This document shows positions 1 to 6,188 of a DNA stretch of 18,196 bases, one piece after another; positions within the stretch are counted from its first letter, which is position 1, and each line of letters begins with the position of its first letter. The notes below the pieces were generated by a model, which saw only the letters and a list, made by a program, of their open reading frames with translations, was not told the DNA's origin and searched no databases. The translations under genes were made by a program, and so were the position numbers. The stretch comes from Candidatus Omnitrophota bacterium (GTDB lineage Bacteria; Omnitrophota; Gorgyraeia; Aquiviventales; Aquiviventaceae): contig JACQRD010000019.1 of assembly GCA_016206675.1 (NCBI GenBank), forward strand, positions 1-18,196, read 5' to 3'.

Positions 1-339
1 CGCATCAAGCACGTTCCGACCGGGTTGGTCGTCACCTGCCAGGATGAGCGCAGCCAGCTGCGCAACAAGGAGAAGGCCATGCGCGTGCTGCGCGCGCGGC
101 TGCTCGATAAGATCCAGCAGGAGCAGCGGCAGCAGATCGCGTCCAGCCGCCGCCAGCAGGTGGGCAGCGGCGACCGCAGCGAGAAGATCCGCACCTACAA
201 TTTCCCCGACCGGCGCGTCACCGACCACCGCATCGGCCTCACACTCCATCAGCTGGATCGTGTCATGGAAGGCGAGCTGGATGCCTTGACCGATGCCCTC
301 ATCGCGGCAGCCCACGCGAAACATGCAGAATCTTCCTAG
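1..339 (+). CDS. prfA: Peptide chain release factor 1, C-terminal part (5' truncated by window)
   Basis: The reading frame is open from the first base and ends at TAG 337-339, giving 112 residues of the C-terminal part of release factor 1. RF1 reads UAA and UAG in the ribosomal A site and triggers peptide release. The visible protein starts just after where the GGQ loop would be (RIKHVPTGLVVTCQDERSQ) and continues with the family block RSEKIRTYNFP, RVTDHRI and LDxVMEGELD. The RTYNFP and VMEGELD wording fits RF1 better than RF2. The GGQ and PxT motifs lie outside the window. prmC, whose product methylates the GGQ glutamine, follows after a 430-nt gap containing a mobile-element-like repeat. 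The stop codon overlaps the left end of that repeat. Confidence 0.95.
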   Translation, partial: RIKHVPTGLVVTCQDERSQLRNKEKAMRVLRARLLDKIQQEQRQQIASSRRQQVGSGDRSEKIRTYNFPDRRVTDHRIGLTLHQLDRVMEGELDALTDALIAAAHAKHAESS

Positions 340-626
340 AACCGGTTTCATAAATCCCCGCGACCGCGCTGGGCCCAGCGGCGAGGCCCGCTAGGCGCGA
401 GGAGCGTGGCGTACTCGAAGACGAGTACGTGAGCGACGAGCAACGCCGCGGGCCGACGCCGATCGGCCCAGCCCACGGGCTGTCAAGGGGTTGCGGCGAC
501 AGCCGACCCGCGGCGGCGTCCCTCCTCCTCGCAGTACCCCAGGGGGTACAGCGTCGTCGTCGTTCCTTGCCGCGGGCCGGCTGGCGCTCGCAACGCGGTT
601 CGCGCGGATTTATGAAACCGGTTCTA
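337..626. mobile_element. MITE-like element with terminal inverted repeats and TA ends
   Basis: The arms GAACCGGTTTCATAAATCC (339-357) and its exact reverse complement (606-624) bound this stretch, and each is flanked outside by TA (337-338 and 625-626). Inward, the arms keep matching imperfectly for about another dozen bases. Inside are two strong hairpins: GTACTCG/CGAGTAC (411-417, 422-428) and GTACCCC/GGGGTAC around 535-550. No transposase or other credible protein is encoded. The TA ends and short size fit a miniature inverted-repeat element mobilised in trans by an IS630/Tc1-mariner-type transposase. That assignment is inferred, since TA flanks alone are weak evidence of duplication. Confidence 0.65.
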
Positions 627-631
627 ATGAC

Positions 632-740
632 CGTTTGTCGGTTACGGCTGTCGGTTACGTGGCCCGTGTCGGTATTCGGTAACGGTATTCGGCTGTTGAC
701 GTGACCGACAAACGTCAGACGAAACGGGCAACGTGACCGA
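632..740. repeat. Fold-back of short CGGT-containing words upstream of prmC
   Basis: The left half is rich in CGGTTAC and CGGTATT words and the right half in ACCGA words. Clear pairings are 632-642 with 704-714 (CGTTTGTCGGT against its exact reverse complement) and 651-667 with 724-740 (15 of 17 matches). Together with the element at 337-626 this fills the gap between prfA and prmC. No gene is seen in the gap. Confidence 0.6.
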
Positions 741-769
741 TGACCGAACAACGAACACCGGTGAGGTGC

Positions 770-1654
770 ATGGCTCAGGAGTTGCTGCGGGAGGCGGCGC
801 GGCGGCTGGAGGAGGCTGGGATTGAGTCGCCGCAGCGGGAGGCGGAGTGGCTGCTGGGCCACGTGCTCGGCGAGAAGCCCACGGCCTTATACCTGCGGGA
901 GGCGCCGGTGCCGGAAGAGGTTCTCGCGCGCCTGGGCGAGCTGATCAGCCGGCGCTGCGGCGGCATTCCGCTGCAGTACCTGCTCGGCGAGGCCGAGTTT
1001 TTCGGCGAGCGCTTCCTGGTGGCCCCCGGCGTGTTCATCCCGCGGCCGGAAACGGAAGCGGTTGTTGAAGCCGCGCTGGAGCGCTTGCGCGCCCGGCAGC
1101 GCAGCGCCCAGCGGCCGCTGTGCCTGCTCGATCTTGGCACCGGCAGCGGGTGTATCGCTGTCACGCTCGCGCGGCAGCTTTCCGCTTGTCGAATCGTCGC
1201 TGTTGAGGTATCATGGACGTCACTTTACGTTGCTGCCGAGAACGTGCGGCGGCATGGACTCTCGGCCCGAGTGCATCTGGTCTGCGGCCGGTGGATGGAG
1301 CCGCTGCGCTCGGGCGATTGCTTTGACGGGATCATTGCCAATCCGCCTTATGTGCCCAGCGGGCAAGTGGATCGCCTGCCGCTGGACGTGCGACAGGAGC
1401 CTCGCCTGAGCCTTGACGGCGGGGCGGACGGCTTGCGCGAGCTGCGCCGCCTCCTGGCCGAAGCACCGCGGATGCTGGATGCCGGCGGCGTGCTCGTGAT
1501 GGAGTGCGCCGAGGAGCAGGGCAGCGTCTTGCAGCGCGAGGCACAAGCACAGCCGTGGGCGGCTTCGGTGGATGGCGTGCGGGATCTGGCCGGCCGCAGC
1601 CGCGGCCTTATCATCGAACGCGCCGGAGTGGCGGGCAGTTGCAGAAGCTTGTGA
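770..1654 (+). CDS. prmC: Release factor glutamine methyltransferase PrmC
   Basis: This is the SAM-dependent N5-glutamine methyltransferase that modifies the GGQ motif of release factors. Counted from ATG 770 (294 aa), residues 1-75 form the helical substrate-binding domain. FIPRPETE is near residues 89-96. The SAM-binding DLGTGSG is at 121-127. The catalytic NPPY is at 191-194. The length is normal for the family. ATG 770 is chosen because MAQELLREAARRLEEAGI aligns with usual N termini and a GGTGAGG sits just upstream. GTG 761 or ATG 740 are possible longer starts. The 3' end overlaps the likely murA start, and prfA, encoding the substrate, lies upstream. The family call is firm and the start moderately sure. 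Confidence 0.93.
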   Translation: MAQELLREAARRLEEAGIESPQREAEWLLGHVLGEKPTALYLREAPVPEEVLARLGELISRRCGGIPLQYLLGEAEFFGERFLVAPGVFIPRPETEAVVEAALERLRARQRSAQRPLCLLDLGTGSGCIAVTLARQLSACRIVAVEVSWTSLYVAAENVRRHGLSARVHLVCGRWMEPLRSGDCFDGIIANPPYVPSGQVDRLPLDVRQEPRLSLDGGADGLRELRRLLAEAPRMLDAGGVLVMECAEEQGSVLQREAQAQPWAASVDGVRDLAGRSRGLIIERAGVAGSCRSL

Positions 1655-2937
1655 TTCAGCCCAGCGGTCCCCTGCGGGGCACCGTCGCCGTCGGCGGGGC
1701 GAAGAATGACGTGCTGCCGATCATGGCGGCCTGCCTGCTGACGGAGGAGACCTCGGTCATCGAGGGCGTGCCGCAGGTGTCCGACGTCCTGATGATGGCG
1801 GACATCCTGCGCGAGCTGGGCGTGGCGGTTGAGCTCAACGGGCCGCAGCTGACCATCACGCCCGGGCGGTACTCCGGGACGACCGCGACGTACGATCTCG
1901 TCAGCAAAATGCGCGCCTCGGTGTGCGTGCTCGGGCCGTTGCTGGCGAAGCAGGGCGAGGCGCAGGTGTCGATTCCGGGCGGCTGCGTGATCGGGCCTCG
2001 GCCAATCGATCTGCACCTCAAGGGGCTGCAAGCGCTGGGGGCGGCGATTTCCAGCGAGCACGGCTACGTGGTGGCCGCCGGGCTGCTGCACGGTGCGCGG
2101 GTGCACTTAGCCGGCGCGCACGGCTCCTCGGTGCTGGCCACCGGCAACGTGATGATGGCGGCCACCCTGGCCGAAGGCACCACGGTCATTGAGCAGGCCG
2201 CCTGCGAGCCGGAAGTGGCCGATCTGGTCGCGTTTCTTTGCGCCATGGGCGCGCGGGTTGAGGGTGCCGGCACGCCGGTCATCCGCATCGACGGGGTGCG
2301 GCAGCTGCACGGCGCGCGCCATCAGATCATTCCGGATCGCATCGAAGCCGGCACGCTGATGCTGGCGGGCGCCGTCACACACGGCGAGGTGGTCATCGAT
2401 GGCGCGCGGGCGGATCATGTGGCGGCCTTAAGCGAGAAGCTGCGCGAGGCCGGCGTAGAGGTGGACGTGCTCGATGGCGCCATCCGCGTGCGCGCCCCGC
2501 GGCGCCTGAGCGCGGTCGATGTGACCACGCTGCCGTATCCGGGTTTTCCCACGGATCTGCAAGCGCCGATCATGGCGCTGCTGGCGACGGCTCAGGGGGT
2601 TAGCGTGCTGACCGAGAAAATCTATCCGGAGCGCTTCATGCACGTGGCGGAGCTGAACCGGATGGGCGCTTCGATCGCTCGCGAGGGAGCGAGTGCGATC
2701 GTCAAAGGCGTGCCCCGGCTCTCCGGAGTCCCGGTGACCGCCCCGGATCTGCGGGCGGCGGCGGCCCTGGTGCTGGCGGCCCTGGCGGCGGATCATCAGA
2801 CCGAATTGAGTGGGCTGGAGCATTTGGACCGCGGCTACCAGCACCTGGAAGAGCAGTTGCGGCAGTTGGGAGCGGTGCTTGAGCGGGTGGAGATCCCTTC
2901 AGCGCGGCAAGCAGAAGGAGTGCCGGGATGGTCGTGA
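1639..2937 (+). CDS. murA: UDP-N-acetylglucosamine 1-carboxyvinyltransferase MurA
   Basis: The enzyme transfers enolpyruvate from PEP to UDP-GlcNAc, the first committed step of cytoplasmic peptidoglycan precursor synthesis. From TTG 1639 the protein has 432 aa, close to the usual ~420. Visible landmarks are GGAKND (catalytic Lys22), the substrate-loop RAS (92-94) and GGCVIGPRP with the PEP-binding Cys116. YPGFPTDLQAP carries the conserved aspartate. Keeping cysteine rather than aspartate at 116 predicts fosfomycin sensitivity, by family knowledge. No ATG fits the N terminus. TTG gives MQKLVIQPSGPLRG, which matches the family, and GTG 1651 is the alternative. The gene overlaps prmC by 16 nt and rpsP by 10 nt, suggesting co-translation. 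Confidence 0.95.
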   Translation: MQKLVIQPSGPLRGTVAVGGAKNDVLPIMAACLLTEETSVIEGVPQVSDVLMMADILRELGVAVELNGPQLTITPGRYSGTTATYDLVSKMRASVCVLGPLLAKQGEAQVSIPGGCVIGPRPIDLHLKGLQALGAAISSEHGYVVAAGLLHGARVHLAGAHGSSVLATGNVMMAATLAEGTTVIEQAACEPEVADLVAFLCAMGARVEGAGTPVIRIDGVRQLHGARHQIIPDRIEAGTLMLAGAVTHGEVVIDGARADHVAALSEKLREAGVEVDVLDGAIRVRAPRRLSAVDVTTLPYPGFPTDLQAPIMALLATAQGVSVLTEKIYPERFMHVAELNRMGASIAREGASAIVKGVPRLSGVPVTAPDLRAAAALVLAALAADHQTELSGLEHLDRGYQHLEEQLRQLGAVLERVEIPSARQAEGVPGWS

Positions 2938-3188
2938 TTCGATTGCAGCGGCGGGGCACGAAGAAGGCGCCGGCCCACCGCATCGTGGTGGCGGATAGGG
3001 CCAAGGCGCAGGGCGGGCGGGCGCTGGAGATCCTCGGCTATTACGATCCATCGTACAACCCGCCGAAGTTTTCGCTGAATGAGTCGCGGCTGACGTTCTG
3101 GACGTCCTCGGGGGCGCAGGTCTCCGAAGCTCTCGCGCGGCTCATCAAGCATTTCAAAAAACAGTTACCCGCGCTTGCAAAAAACTGA
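2928..3188 (+). CDS. rpsP: 30S ribosomal protein S16
   Basis: The 86-aa protein matches S16, an assembly protein of the 30S body. Signature segments are VVIRLQRRGTKKAPAHRIVV at the N terminus, then ALEILGYYDPSYNPP and a basic helix near RLIKHFKK. The start ATG 2928 lies inside the end of murA and follows AAGGAG (2915-2920) at a 7-nt spacing, so translation is probably coupled. In many bacteria S16 is followed by a KH-domain gene and/or rimM before trmD. Here the next 140 nt contain only repeats. Confidence 0.97.
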   Translation: MVVIRLQRRGTKKAPAHRIVVADRAKAQGGRALEILGYYDPSYNPPKFSLNESRLTFWTSSGAQVSEALARLIKHFKKQLPALAKN

Positions 3189-3328
3189 GCGTCAGTTACT
3201 GACTTGGAAGAGTAACGAGGTTAGTTACTAGAAGTTATTAAAGGTTGCTAGGGTTACCGGTAACTTCTAGTAACACATCTTGCTGCAAGGCAGCGTTGGT
3301 AACCTCTGGTAACTACTAGTAACCTTGG
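3189..3328. repeat. Fold-back of GTTACTAG/GGTAAC words between rpsP and trmD
   Basis: This gap holds GTTACTAGAAGTTA (3224-3237) and its exact reverse complement (3261-3274). Between them is the 12-bp palindrome GTTACCGGTAAC (3253-3264). Further GGTAAC and AGTAACC copies run up to 3325. The base composition is much richer in A and T than in the neighbouring genes. A weak promoter-like pair (TTGCTA 3245-3250, TAGTAA 3268-3273) exists but the -10 is poor. No coding potential is seen. Confidence 0.7.
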
Positions 3329-4123
3329 ATGGCGATGCGGATCGATATCCTGACGATTTTCCCCAGGATGTTCGACGCCGTGTTGGGGGAGTCGATCCTC
3401 AAGCGCGCCCAGGCCAGCGGACGGCTGCGCGTGGCGGTGCATGATCTGCGCCGTTGGACGCGCGACAAGCACCACTCAGTGGATGACCGCCCCTACGGCG
3501 GCGGGCCGGGCATGGTGATGAAGCCCGGGCCGATCTTCGAAGCGCTGGAGGATCTGCGGCGCGACTGCCAGGCCTGCCTGCGCCGAGCCAGTCGGGCAGT
3601 CAGCAGGCGCGGCAGGCAGGCGCATGCCGGCGGCTGCCAGACGCTGCTGATGAGCCCGCGCGGGGAGCCGCTCTGTGCCGCGGCGGCCGAGGAGTTGGTC
3701 CGGCGGGAGCATCTGATCATCATCTGCGGCCATTACGAAGGGGTGGATGAGCGGGTGCTCTCGGCAGTGGACCGGTCGATGTCCATCGGTGACTACGTGC
3801 TCACCGGTGGCGAGCTGCCCGCGATGGTGACGATTGATGCCTTGGCGCGCTTCATTCCCGGGGTGATCGGGCATGAGCAGGCCACCGCCGAGGAGTCGTT
3901 CGCCGGCGGCTGGCTGGAGTATCCGCAGTATACCCGGCCGGAACGCTTCCGGGGCATGGCGGTGCCGCAGGTGCTGCTTTCCGGCGACCATGGCCAGGTG
4001 GCGGCGTGGCGCCGGCGGCAGGCAGCGCGGCAGACCGCGCGCCGGCGCCCCGATCTGCTGAAGAAGGCACGCCTGCCTGCGCCGCGGGCGCGGCAGGCAG
4101 GCAACGGCACACAGCGAGGATGA
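3329..4123 (+). CDS. trmD: tRNA (guanine-N1-)-methyltransferase TrmD
   Basis: TrmD makes m1G37 in tRNAs with a G at position 36, which prevents +1 frameshifting. It is a SPOUT trefoil-knot enzyme. The sequence shows MRIDILTIFP, VDDRPYGGGPGMVMKP, HYEGVDERV, the knot SIGDYVLTGGE (152-162) and the C-terminal EYPQYTRPE. The protein has 264 aa, longer than usual. An apparent insertion of about 23 residues at ~78-103 (Arg/Ala/Cys-rich) precedes LLMSPRGEP. The tail after KKARLPAP is also repeat-derived. Both contain the DNA word GCCTGCCTGC facing its reverse complement. ATG 3335 would give the more typical MRID start. Neither ATG has a convincing ribosome-binding site. Confidence 0.94.
   Translation: MAMRIDILTIFPRMFDAVLGESILKRAQASGRLRVAVHDLRRWTRDKHHSVDDRPYGGGPGMVMKPGPIFEALEDLRRDCQACLRRASRAVSRRGRQAHAGGCQTLLMSPRGEPLCAAAAEELVRREHLIIICGHYEGVDERVLSAVDRSMSIGDYVLTGGELPAMVTIDALARFIPGVIGHEQATAEESFAGGWLEYPQYTRPERFRGMAVPQVLLSGDHGQVAAWRRRQAARQTARRRPDLLKKARLPAPRARQAGNGTQRG
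3561..3640. repeat. In-frame palindromic insertion inside trmD
   Basis: GCCTGCCTGC (3572-3581) faces its exact reverse complement (3612-3621). The segment is bracketed by near-identical 11-mers, GCGACTGCCAG (3561-3571) and GCGGCTGCCAG (3630-3640). The offset is 69 nt, exactly 23 codons, so the frame is kept. The encoded residues fall between family blocks that usually lie close together. Confidence 0.6.
4071..4102. repeat. Hairpin at the trmD 3' end, same word as the internal insertion
   Basis: GCCTGCCTGC (4071-4080) and its exact reverse complement (4093-4102) are separated by 12 GC-rich bases. The arms are identical to those at 3572-3581 and 3612-3621. The hairpin lies within the last codons of trmD, just before rplS, with no T-tract after it, so it does not look like an intrinsic terminator. 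Confidence 0.65.
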
Positions 4124-4125
4124 CG

Positions 4126-4593
4126 ATGGATTGGCGAGCGGTGATCCACAAAGAGACCCCGGCGGTGGCAACGGATGATTGCCGGCCGGGGGATGAGGTG
4201 CGCGTGTGGTTCAAGATCTACGAACAGGAGAAGGAGCGCGTGGCCCAGTTTGAGGGCATCGTCATCCGCGCACGGGGCGGCGGGGCGTCCAGGACGCTGA
4301 CCGTGCGCCGCGTGACCTACGGCGAGGGGGTGGAGCGCAACTTCCCGCTCAATCCGCGGGTCGTCTCGCGCGTGGAGGTGCTGCGCCGCGGCAAGGTCAA
4401 GCGCAGCCGCCTGTATTATCTGCGCGCCATCATCGGCAAGACCCGCATCGCTGCCGCCCAGCCGGCGGGAGAGACACGCCCCGGCGAGGCGAGCTCTCCG
4501 AACGCCAGCCTTGAGGTGGCCGCTGCCGCCAATCGGCCTGATGTCGCCATCGCCGCCGGCAAGGCGGCCGACGCGGCGAAGACGCGCGCATAA
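4126..4593 (+). CDS. rplS: 50S ribosomal protein L19, with C-terminal extension
   Basis: L19 lies at the 30S-50S interface. The core runs from VRVWFKIYEQ through FEGIVIRARGGG, SRTLTVRRVTYGEGVERNFPL, VEVLRRGKVKRSRLYYLR and GKTRI. That is the full L19 fold in about 110 residues. After it comes an extension of about 40 residues rich in Ala, Gly and Pro, unusual next to typical L19 of 115-120 aa. ATG 4126 (155 aa) is preferred because GAGG at 4116-4119 is then properly spaced. ATG 4120, overlapping the trmD stop, is the alternative. Its place after trmD matches the conserved rpsP-trmD-rplS operon. Confidence 0.95.
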   Translation: MDWRAVIHKETPAVATDDCRPGDEVRVWFKIYEQEKERVAQFEGIVIRARGGGASRTLTVRRVTYGEGVERNFPLNPRVVSRVEVLRRGKVKRSRLYYLRAIIGKTRIAAAQPAGETRPGEASSPNASLEVAAAANRPDVAIAAGKAADAAKTRA

Positions 4594-4673
4594 GTCGCCC
4601 GCCTTCGCTCCCCGGAGCGCTACACAGAGGGGAGCTTCGGCGGGTGTCCGCCGTAGCTTTAGCGAAGGCGGAC
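4594..4673. repeat. Hairpin-rich spacer between rplS and rnhB
   Basis: CCGCCTTCGCT just after the rplS stop pairs with AGCGAAGGCGG at about 4661-4671. Inside, GTCCGCC (4646-4652) pairs with GGCGGAC (4667-4673). The same GTCCGCC/GGCGGAC pair recurs at 11766-11782 between ctpA and tsaD. No T-tract follows. It could be a dispersed palindromic repeat or an mRNA processing or stability structure. Confidence 0.6.
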
Positions 4674-4675
4674 AG

Positions 4676-5347
4676 TTGCCCCTGTGGCCCGCTGACGGCG
4701 GCCGCAGGGCGCTCGAGGTGCCGCCTAGCCGCCTGGCGGGCGTCGATGAAGCCGGGCGCGGCCCCTGGGCCGGGCCGGTGGTGGCGGCAGCCGTCATCCT
4801 TCCCGTCGCTCGCCTGCCTGTCCGCATCGACGATTCCAAGCGCTTGACCGCCCTGCAGCGCGCTCGCGCCTTTGAGGTTATCGCCGAGCGCGCCCACGTG
4901 GGCTTCGGGATCGTCTGCGCCGAAGGAATCGACCGCCGCAACATCCTGCACGCGACGCTGGAGGCGATGCGGCAGGCCGTCTGCGATCTGCCGTCCGCTC
5001 CTGACGCGGTGCTGGTCGACGGCCATCTGGCCCCGCCACTTGAGGTTCCCTGCTATCCGATCATTCGTGGTGATCAGCGCAGCTATGTGATCGCCTGCGC
5101 CTCCATCATGGCGAAGGTGCTGCGCGACCGGCTGATGACCTTCTACCATGACCTCGATTCCCGCTATGCGTTCGACCGCCACAAAGGCTACGGTACCTCC
5201 CTCCACGCCCAACGGCTCCGGGTCTGGGGCGTGTCGCTGTTTCATCGGCGCAGCTTCGCTCCCGTGCGCGAGGCGCTCTGCCTGGGCGTACCGCTGGAGG
5301 AGCCGGTAGATGCTCCCGTGGCGGCAGCAGCAAGGACAGCGCGCTGA
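4676..5347 (+). CDS. rnhB: Ribonuclease HII
   Basis: RNase HII nicks RNA-DNA hybrids and single ribonucleotides embedded in DNA. The catalytic start motif GVDEAGRGPWAGPV is complete (Asp and Glu at 24-25 from TTG 4676). DDSKRLT, a further aspartate in VLVDGHL and the ASIMAKVLRDRLM helix follow, consistent with the DEDD active site. HKGYGTSLH is the usual C-terminal signature. There is no ATG near the N terminus. TTG 4676 (223 aa, AAGGCGG upstream) and GTG 4718 (8 residues before GVDEAG) both fit, so the start is uncertain. The 3' end overlaps yraN by 38 nt. rplS-rnhB-yraN is a common neighbourhood. Confidence 0.93.
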   Translation: MPLWPADGGRRALEVPPSRLAGVDEAGRGPWAGPVVAAAVILPVARLPVRIDDSKRLTALQRARAFEVIAERAHVGFGIVCAEGIDRRNILHATLEAMRQAVCDLPSAPDAVLVDGHLAPPLEVPCYPIIRGDQRSYVIACASIMAKVLRDRLMTFYHDLDSRYAFDRHKGYGTSLHAQRLRVWGVSLFHRRSFAPVREALCLGVPLEEPVDAPVAAAARTAR

Positions 5348-5690
5348 GCAGTTGGCGGCCGCCTACCTGCGCGCCCACGGCTACACGATCGAGCAGGCCA
5401 ACGTCCGGTTTCCGGTGGGGGAGATCGACCTCATCGCGCATGAGGGGGACGTGCTCTGCTTTGTCGAAGTGCGCTGCACCGCCTCAGGTGACCAGGGCGG
5501 GCCATTCGCGACGATCACTCACCGCAAGCGGCAGCGGATCATCCGGGCCGCCCGCTGGTACCTGAACCGTCTGCGCGAATTGCCGCAACAGATCCGCTTC
5601 GACGTCGTCGGCATCCTCTGGCCTGCGGACGGCCCGCCCTCCATCGAACTCCTCCGCGCCGCCTTCGACGCCTCGCCATCCGACTGGTAG
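5310..5690 (+). CDS. yraN: YraN/UPF0102 family endonuclease-like protein
   Basis: This 126-aa protein matches the UPF0102 family, small proteins with a restriction-endonuclease-like fold. Visible are GQRAEQLAAAYLRAHGY, the core VGEIDLIAHEGDVLCFVEVR (the D...ExR/K arrangement), and ITHRKRQRIIRAARWYL with RFDVVGI. The family's molecular function is not firmly established, though its gene habitually neighbours rnhB. The start is ATG 5310 with GGAGG at 5296-5300, inside the end of rnhB, suggesting coupled translation. It is the last gene before a ~500-nt gene-free stretch and may end this operon. Confidence 0.92.
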   Translation: MLPWRQQQGQRAEQLAAAYLRAHGYTIEQANVRFPVGEIDLIAHEGDVLCFVEVRCTASGDQGGPFATITHRKRQRIIRAARWYLNRLRELPQQIRFDVVGILWPADGPPSIELLRAAFDASPSDW

Positions 5691-5721
5691 AGGCCAGCGT
5701 CGCCGTGGCCCCCGCATCCTG

Positions 5722-5903
5722 GTCGTGCCGCCGGCACCCCGGCTCGCTCAGATGCGGTTCCGAGACGCCCGGCTGCGGCGGACCGGCCGTGAACTCGGCG
5801 CCGGCAGTCGGCGCCTCGGACAGCACGGCCGGTGTCTCAAACGCAGTCCGCCTGCGCCGGGCTGAACCGCATATACGCTCGCCAGGGGTGCCTGCGGCAC
5901 GAC
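5722..5903. repeat. ~180-nt nested palindrome (possible structured RNA or element)
   Basis: Successive arms pair in order around one centre: 5722-5731 with 5894-5903 (10 of 10), 5752-5760 with 5864-5872 (9 of 9), 5769-5782 with 5847-5860 (11 of 14, one 3-nt internal loop), 5782-5791 with 5824-5833 (10 of 10), and GGCGCC 5797-5802 with 5810-5815. An alternative outer hairpin, CCAGGGGT/ACCCCTGG (5882-5889, 5905-5912), overlaps the right side. No known RNA family motif was recognised. Confidence 0.65.
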
Positions 5904-5912
5904 AACCCCTGG

Positions 5913-6089
5913 TAGGAGGGCGGGGGATGGACCGCGAGCGACTGTGCGGGCTTAAGCCCGGGGGCGGATGGACGCGGGAACGTTCCCGAGAGGGAGGCCC
6001 GGACACGCCCTCGTCTCGTGGCGGGGAGAGGGAGGGTTCCCCGAGGGAACGGCCCGCGGCCACAGCCGCCCCTTGCTTGACACACTGTG
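5913..6089. other. Gene-free stretch with short palindromes
   Basis: No credible protein is seen here. It holds the perfect palindromes GGGCTTAAGCCC (5948-5959) and GGGAACGTTCCC (5976-5987) and a small hairpin GTTCC/GGAAC (6036-6040, 6046-6050). No tRNA, RNase P, SRP or tmRNA signature was recognised on either strand. Confidence 0.5.
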
Positions 6090-6138
6090 TGCTGTCTGCT
6101 GTATGCTGACTGCTGGTTGCTTGCTGCTGGCTGCTACC
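6090..6138. repeat. Seven tandem TGCTGNN-type heptamers
   Basis: Seven consecutive 7-mers begin TGCT: TGCTGTC, TGCTGTA, TGCTGAC, TGCTGGT, TGCTTGC, TGCTGGC and TGCTACC. The period is exactly 7 with variable last bases. The array ends 12 nt before the -35 of the gatC promoter. No opposing arm is obvious. Confidence 0.75.
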
Positions 6139-6150
6139 GAGGCGCGTACA

Positions 6151-6179
6151 TTGACTAATCAGCGTCGGCAAGTTATAGT
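6151..6179 (+). promoter_or_regulatory. Sigma70-type promoter for gatC
   Basis: TTGACT (6151-6156) and TATAGT (6174-6179) are separated by exactly 17 nt, each one base from the consensus. A start about 7 nt after the -10 would fall near 6186, only ~3 nt before the gatC ATG (6189). The mRNA would then be leaderless or nearly so, which agrees with the lack of a Shine-Dalgarno sequence there. Confidence 0.72.
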
Positions 6180-6188
6180 GACGTTTCG

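Noticed and set aside
696..724. Promoter with TTGACG as -35 before prmC
   Set aside because: The position 17 nt downstream reads ACGAAA, with no -10-like sequence.
299..862. Long minus-strand ORF over the prfA-prmC gap (187 aa)
   Set aside because: It runs through the inverted-repeat element and the fold-back, has no recognisable motif and overlaps prmC's start. GC-rich sequence opens such frames by chance.
3245..3273. Promoter TTGCTA-17-TAGTAA before trmD
   Set aside because: Both boxes are weak and lie inside the fold-back words, so chance similarity is likely.
5453..5480. Arg instead of Lys in the YraN EVR motif as a loss of function
   Set aside because: EVR is common in the family, including the E. 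coli protein, so it is not unusual.
5913..6089. Housekeeping RNA gene (RNase P, SRP, tmRNA) in the gene-free stretch
   Set aside because: None of the conserved sequence blocks of these RNAs was found on either strand.
5705..6109. ORF in the yraN-gatC gap
   Set aside because: It reads through the nested palindrome with Arg/Gly/Pro-rich low-complexity sequence and no motif or ribosome-binding site.
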